Below, piece by piece: positions 34,410-36,647 of a DNA stretch of 36,647 nt (position 1 is its first letter; every line of letters begins with the position of its first letter). This DNA comes from Acidobacteriaceae bacterium (GTDB lineage Bacteria; Acidobacteriota; Terriglobia; Terriglobales; Acidobacteriaceae). The notes beneath the pieces were generated by a model. That model was not told the DNA's origin. It saw nothing but the letters and a program-made list of their open reading frames with translations, and did not search any database. A program made the position numbers and the translations under genes. The DNA lies in contig PLBW01000031.1 in NCBI GenBank assembly GCA_003135475.1, positions 1-36,647 of the forward strand. Reading direction: 5' to 3'.

Positions 34410-36185
34410 TCAGATCTCGCCTGGCAGCTTGGCGAGGCCCGCTTTGCCATTCATCAGGGCGCTCACATGCAAAATAAAGTTGGCCGCAACCCCAGCTATG
34501 CCTCGGCACCGCGGAACCGGATAAAGGGGGCTGCGCAGTTGCGGATGCTCGGCGACGTATGCCTTGATCTCATCGAGCTTCTTGCCCGTCCGAGTCAGCG
34601 CCTGCTCGAATTCCGCCTTGGCCTTGATCTTGGCTTCGCCCAGGGCCATCTGCATGCGGCTGTGCGCGTTGATTTCTCCCTCGCCCGAAGTTTCGATGGG
34701 CAGGAAGATCATTTCCGGAAAACGGTTCACCACGGCGGACTGCACCCCATCGGATTGTGAAGACGGCATGCAGCCGAAGGGCTTCAAAGCCAGCACCATG
34801 TGACAGAGGCGGTGCGTGGTGTAGTAGACGTTCTTACCCACTTCGAGATGCCCTTCGCCGCCACGGGCGAGGGAATGGTAAAAAGGATGCGCCCTGCGGG
34901 CCAGCTCGCTCTGGGAAGCGAGACGGGGCGTGAGTCTGCCCAGGTGGCGGGCGGTGCGCGCATGCTGGCGGTTCCAGATACCTTCGCTCAACCGCAACAG
35001 CAACCACTTTTTGCGGAATTTCCATTCGTTCGCCAGTTGCTTCTTCAATTCCCACCAGCGGGCCCCGGGATGCGGAACCTCCAGGCCTTTTCTCTCTTCC
35101 GTGTTCGCCCGGGCCTGATACAGGAGATAGGTGATCCAACCGCCGATTGGTTCCACAAACACCTGGGCGCCTTCCTGCTCCAGAAAGGTAAACATGTTGA
35201 AGTTGCCGTCACTTTCGGTAAGTTGCGCCCAAAACTCACCCGTGATCTTGACGATGGGCCTCACGCGCGTGCGGTCCACCTCGACTTGGTTCAAGCGCTC
35301 ACGCGCCACGTGCATCGCTTTGCGGAAGTCCTTGCTGTAGAGGTGATCGAAAACCTTGCCCAGCGTGTTGCAGATATCTTTGCGCTTCTTGTTCTGGGCC
35401 AGGCGGCGCGAAATCCATCGCGGCGTGCGCTCCAGGACTTCGTAACGCTTCCGGTGCTCCAGAAAATCGCTGAGTCCATCCACCACTTCTTTGATCGCTT
35501 GGTCGGTTGCGCCCGGAACAACCTCGTAGGGACGGATCTGGTAAACCATGTCGTTGATCACATCGCCCAGGTTGACCGCGTTGAGCTCGCCCATGCCGAA
35601 GTCAACCGAGAATTGCAGACCGGACATGGCACTGATGCCATGGTCATACTGGAAAAGCAGGACACGAAAGCCCCCGAAGCCCGCATTCTCCAGTGCCATT
35701 CGGTACTCCGACTCGTACGTGCCGAAGCGGCAAGGCCCGCAGGAACCGGCGGTGAAAAAGACGTAATGGTCGAGGATTTCCTGGCGTGAGAGATCGCCAG
35801 CTTGCAGCGACCGCAGGAACTCGATGAGGTTGCCGACGGTGAAGTAAGTAGGATTACACTGGCCGTTGTTGCCATACTCCTTGCCGGTCTGGAAGGCGGC
35901 CACGTTGGGGTTCGGCAACATCTGGCAGCGATAGCCGCAGCCGCGAAATACGGCTTCGATGAAGCGCTCGTGTTTCCAGGTAAAGCCTCCGAAAAGAATG
36001 GTCACCCGGTCGCGTTCTTCGGCGGTGAAGGGCCGCTCCAGAGGGCGGTGAAAGTGCTCGATGGGTTTCTCGACCAGCCCCGCGGCCTGCTCCAGCCGCA
36101 ACCTCTCCGCAGCCACGCGGCGAGCGATCTCCACTTCAAGCAGCGGAGGAAGCGTAGAGTCGGCAGAGTTCATGGCACAGCTCAT
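34410..36185 (-). CDS. 2-hydroxyacyl-CoA dehydratase / double-cubane-cluster-type partner protein
   Basis: A 591-residue protein. I chose the ATG at 36185 because GGGAG precedes it and the frame to 36344 has only a low-complexity, arginine-rich extension. Cysteine motifs are CNPTYFTVGNLI, SCGPCRFGTYESEYR and FGCMPSSQSDGVQSAVV, the sort of residues that hold a [4Fe-4S] or [8Fe-9S] double-cubane cluster in the HgdA/B and DCCP families. The activase next to it would supply ATP-driven electrons. Known members dehydrate 2-hydroxyacyl-CoA or reduce small molecules; the present substrate cannot be told. A role in lipid acyl-chain chemistry is possible but not supported by position, since it is a separate unit. 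Confidence 0.75.
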   Translation of the reverse strand: MSCAMNSADSTLPPLLEVEIARRVAAERLRLEQAAGLVEKPIEHFHRPLERPFTAEERDRVTILFGGFTWKHERFIEAVFRGCGYRCQMLPNPNVAAFQTGKEYGNNGQCNPTYFTVGNLIEFLRSLQAGDLSRQEILDHYVFFTAGSCGPCRFGTYESEYRMALENAGFGGFRVLLFQYDHGISAMSGLQFSVDFGMGELNAVNLGDVINDMVYQIRPYEVVPGATDQAIKEVVDGLSDFLEHRKRYEVLERTPRWISRRLAQNKKRKDICNTLGKVFDHLYSKDFRKAMHVARERLNQVEVDRTRVRPIVKITGEFWAQLTESDGNFNMFTFLEQEGAQVFVEPIGGWITYLLYQARANTEERKGLEVPHPGARWWELKKQLANEWKFRKKWLLLRLSEGIWNRQHARTARHLGRLTPRLASQSELARRAHPFYHSLARGGEGHLEVGKNVYYTTHRLCHMVLALKPFGCMPSSQSDGVQSAVVNRFPEMIFLPIETSGEGEINAHSRMQMALGEAKIKAKAEFEQALTRTGKKLDEIKAYVAEHPQLRSPLYPVPRCRGIAGVAANFILHVSALMNGKAGLAKLPGEI

Positions 36186-36567
36186 TCGTTCAGAGTCTCT
36201 CCCTTGACCAAGGCCCGCGGAAAACCTTTTGGAGGTCGGGAGGGTGAGAGGAGCAATGTTTTCAGCGCTCCTCCCCACGCGGACCACTTCCGGCCTTCCG
36301 GCATTCAACTCGGATAACGCGCTTCGCTCGGTGCGCTTCGTCACCGCAGTGGGCTCCGCTCGAAAACGGTGTTACCCGAACTTCTATAATGCCATTGTAA
36401 ATCGATTACAGTGAGCTAGTCTTGAATAGCAACGGTTGTGGTCCGCAAAAACCTCTGCGAGTCGAAATCTGCATGACTCCTGGTGCAGATTCCGGCCTTT
36501 TCCTGCGATTGTTCCAACGAACTCTGTTCGGCGTCCTGGCTTTGTGCGAAGCTGATCTCCCATGTTG
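36186..36567. promoter_or_regulatory. Promoter region of the activase unit with an inverted-repeat operator candidate
   Basis: About 380 bases upstream of the activase unit hold no convincing gene. At 36396-36410 the sequence TGTAA-ATCGA-TTACA is a 5-5-5 inverted repeat of the kind recognised by TetR- or FadR-like regulators; the regulator is not in the window. The repeat is about 210 bases before the chosen start, compatible with a long leader or with the promoter itself. No good -35/-10 pair can be named. Confidence 0.35.
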
Positions 36568-36647
36568 TTACTTCGAAGCGTTTGGCTGCGTAACTTCCGC
36601 CCCAGCCTTACTGTCCTCTGGGAACTGCTGCGGGATGGATTGCAGTT
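36568..36647 (-). other. Possible C-terminus of a gene beyond the right edge
   Basis: On the minus strand a frame enters from the right edge and ends at the TAA at 36568-36570 with the residues LQSIPQQFPEDSK then AGAEVTQPNASK, a plausible protein tail. On the plus strand an overlapping frame opens at the ATG at 36562 and is still open at the edge, but has no ribosome-binding site. Neither can be confirmed from so few codons. Confidence 0.25.

Noticed and set aside
32040-34760. Long plus-strand open frames
   Set aside because: Both lie opposite the fused activase and its partner, which carry the recognisable domains.
1-36647. CRISPR array, rRNA or tRNA genes
   Set aside because: No regular spacer-repeat array beyond the short 20-22-bp transposon repeats, and no tRNA- or rRNA-like sequence was recognised by reading; a dedicated search was not possible.

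Overview
The window reads as a chromosomal stretch of a Gram-negative bacterium, most likely an acidobacterium (Solibacter/Bryobacter-like). This is an inference from three things: outer-membrane and lipoprotein genes, a decayed integrase-type transposase of a kind I associate with Solibacter-type genomes, and a GGCACGGCT/AGCCGTGCC hairpin that I remember as common in Acidobacteria. No rRNA, tRNA or CRISPR array was seen, so the taxonomy is tentative.

Layout. (1) 1-1541 is the right part of a Mu-type transposable element: a MuA-like transposase running off the left edge, a divergent XRE/Cro-type regulator, an operator-like 15-bp repeat block between them, and an array of about 21-bp repeats that looks like transposase-binding sites at the element's end. 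(2) 1542-3050 is a decay zone with a frameshifted DUF2513 gene and a relic transposase, each broken by single-base deletions. (3) 3050-4933 carries three small secreted proteins. (4) 5061-28127 is one very compact leftward gene array of 20 genes, most of which overlap or lie within a few bases of each other. (5) 28527-29948 is a divergent cobalamin-type radical SAM gene (HpnR-like). (6) 30000-30707 is a secreted DUF4410-like protein. (7) 30867-36185 is a two-gene unit for an ATP-driven 2-hydroxyacyl-CoA-dehydratase-type activase and its double-cubane-like partner.

The 23-kb array is the centre of interest. It has the toolkit of an aryl-polyene/ladderane-type type II fatty-acid/polyketide cluster: ketosynthase plus a cysteine-less chain-length-factor-like partner, a KASIII-like enzyme, ketoreductase, dehydratase, two acyl carrier proteins, an adenylation enzyme, an LpxL-like acyltransferase, a LolA-like carrier, an MMPL/RND exporter, a methyltransferase, a glycosyltransferase and a deacetylase. 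Three things set it apart. It encodes a radical SAM enzyme with the full architecture of tetraether lipid synthase (Tes; archaeal MJ0619 family, which joins lipid tails by C-C bonds). It has two cobalamin-type radical SAM enzymes, with a third divergent next to it. It has a large outer-membrane protein that seems to join a periplasmic domain, a LolA/LolB-like lipid-binding domain and a beta-barrel.

Working model (inference): an acyl or aminoacyl chain is built on carrier proteins, modified by radical chemistry (methylation, cross-linking or cyclisation), placed on a membrane lipid by the acyltransferase, possibly glycosylated and N-deacetylated, and exported to the outer membrane by MMPL, LolA and the barrel protein. 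A covalently joined, possibly membrane-spanning or headgroup-bearing lipid is the most exciting candidate product.
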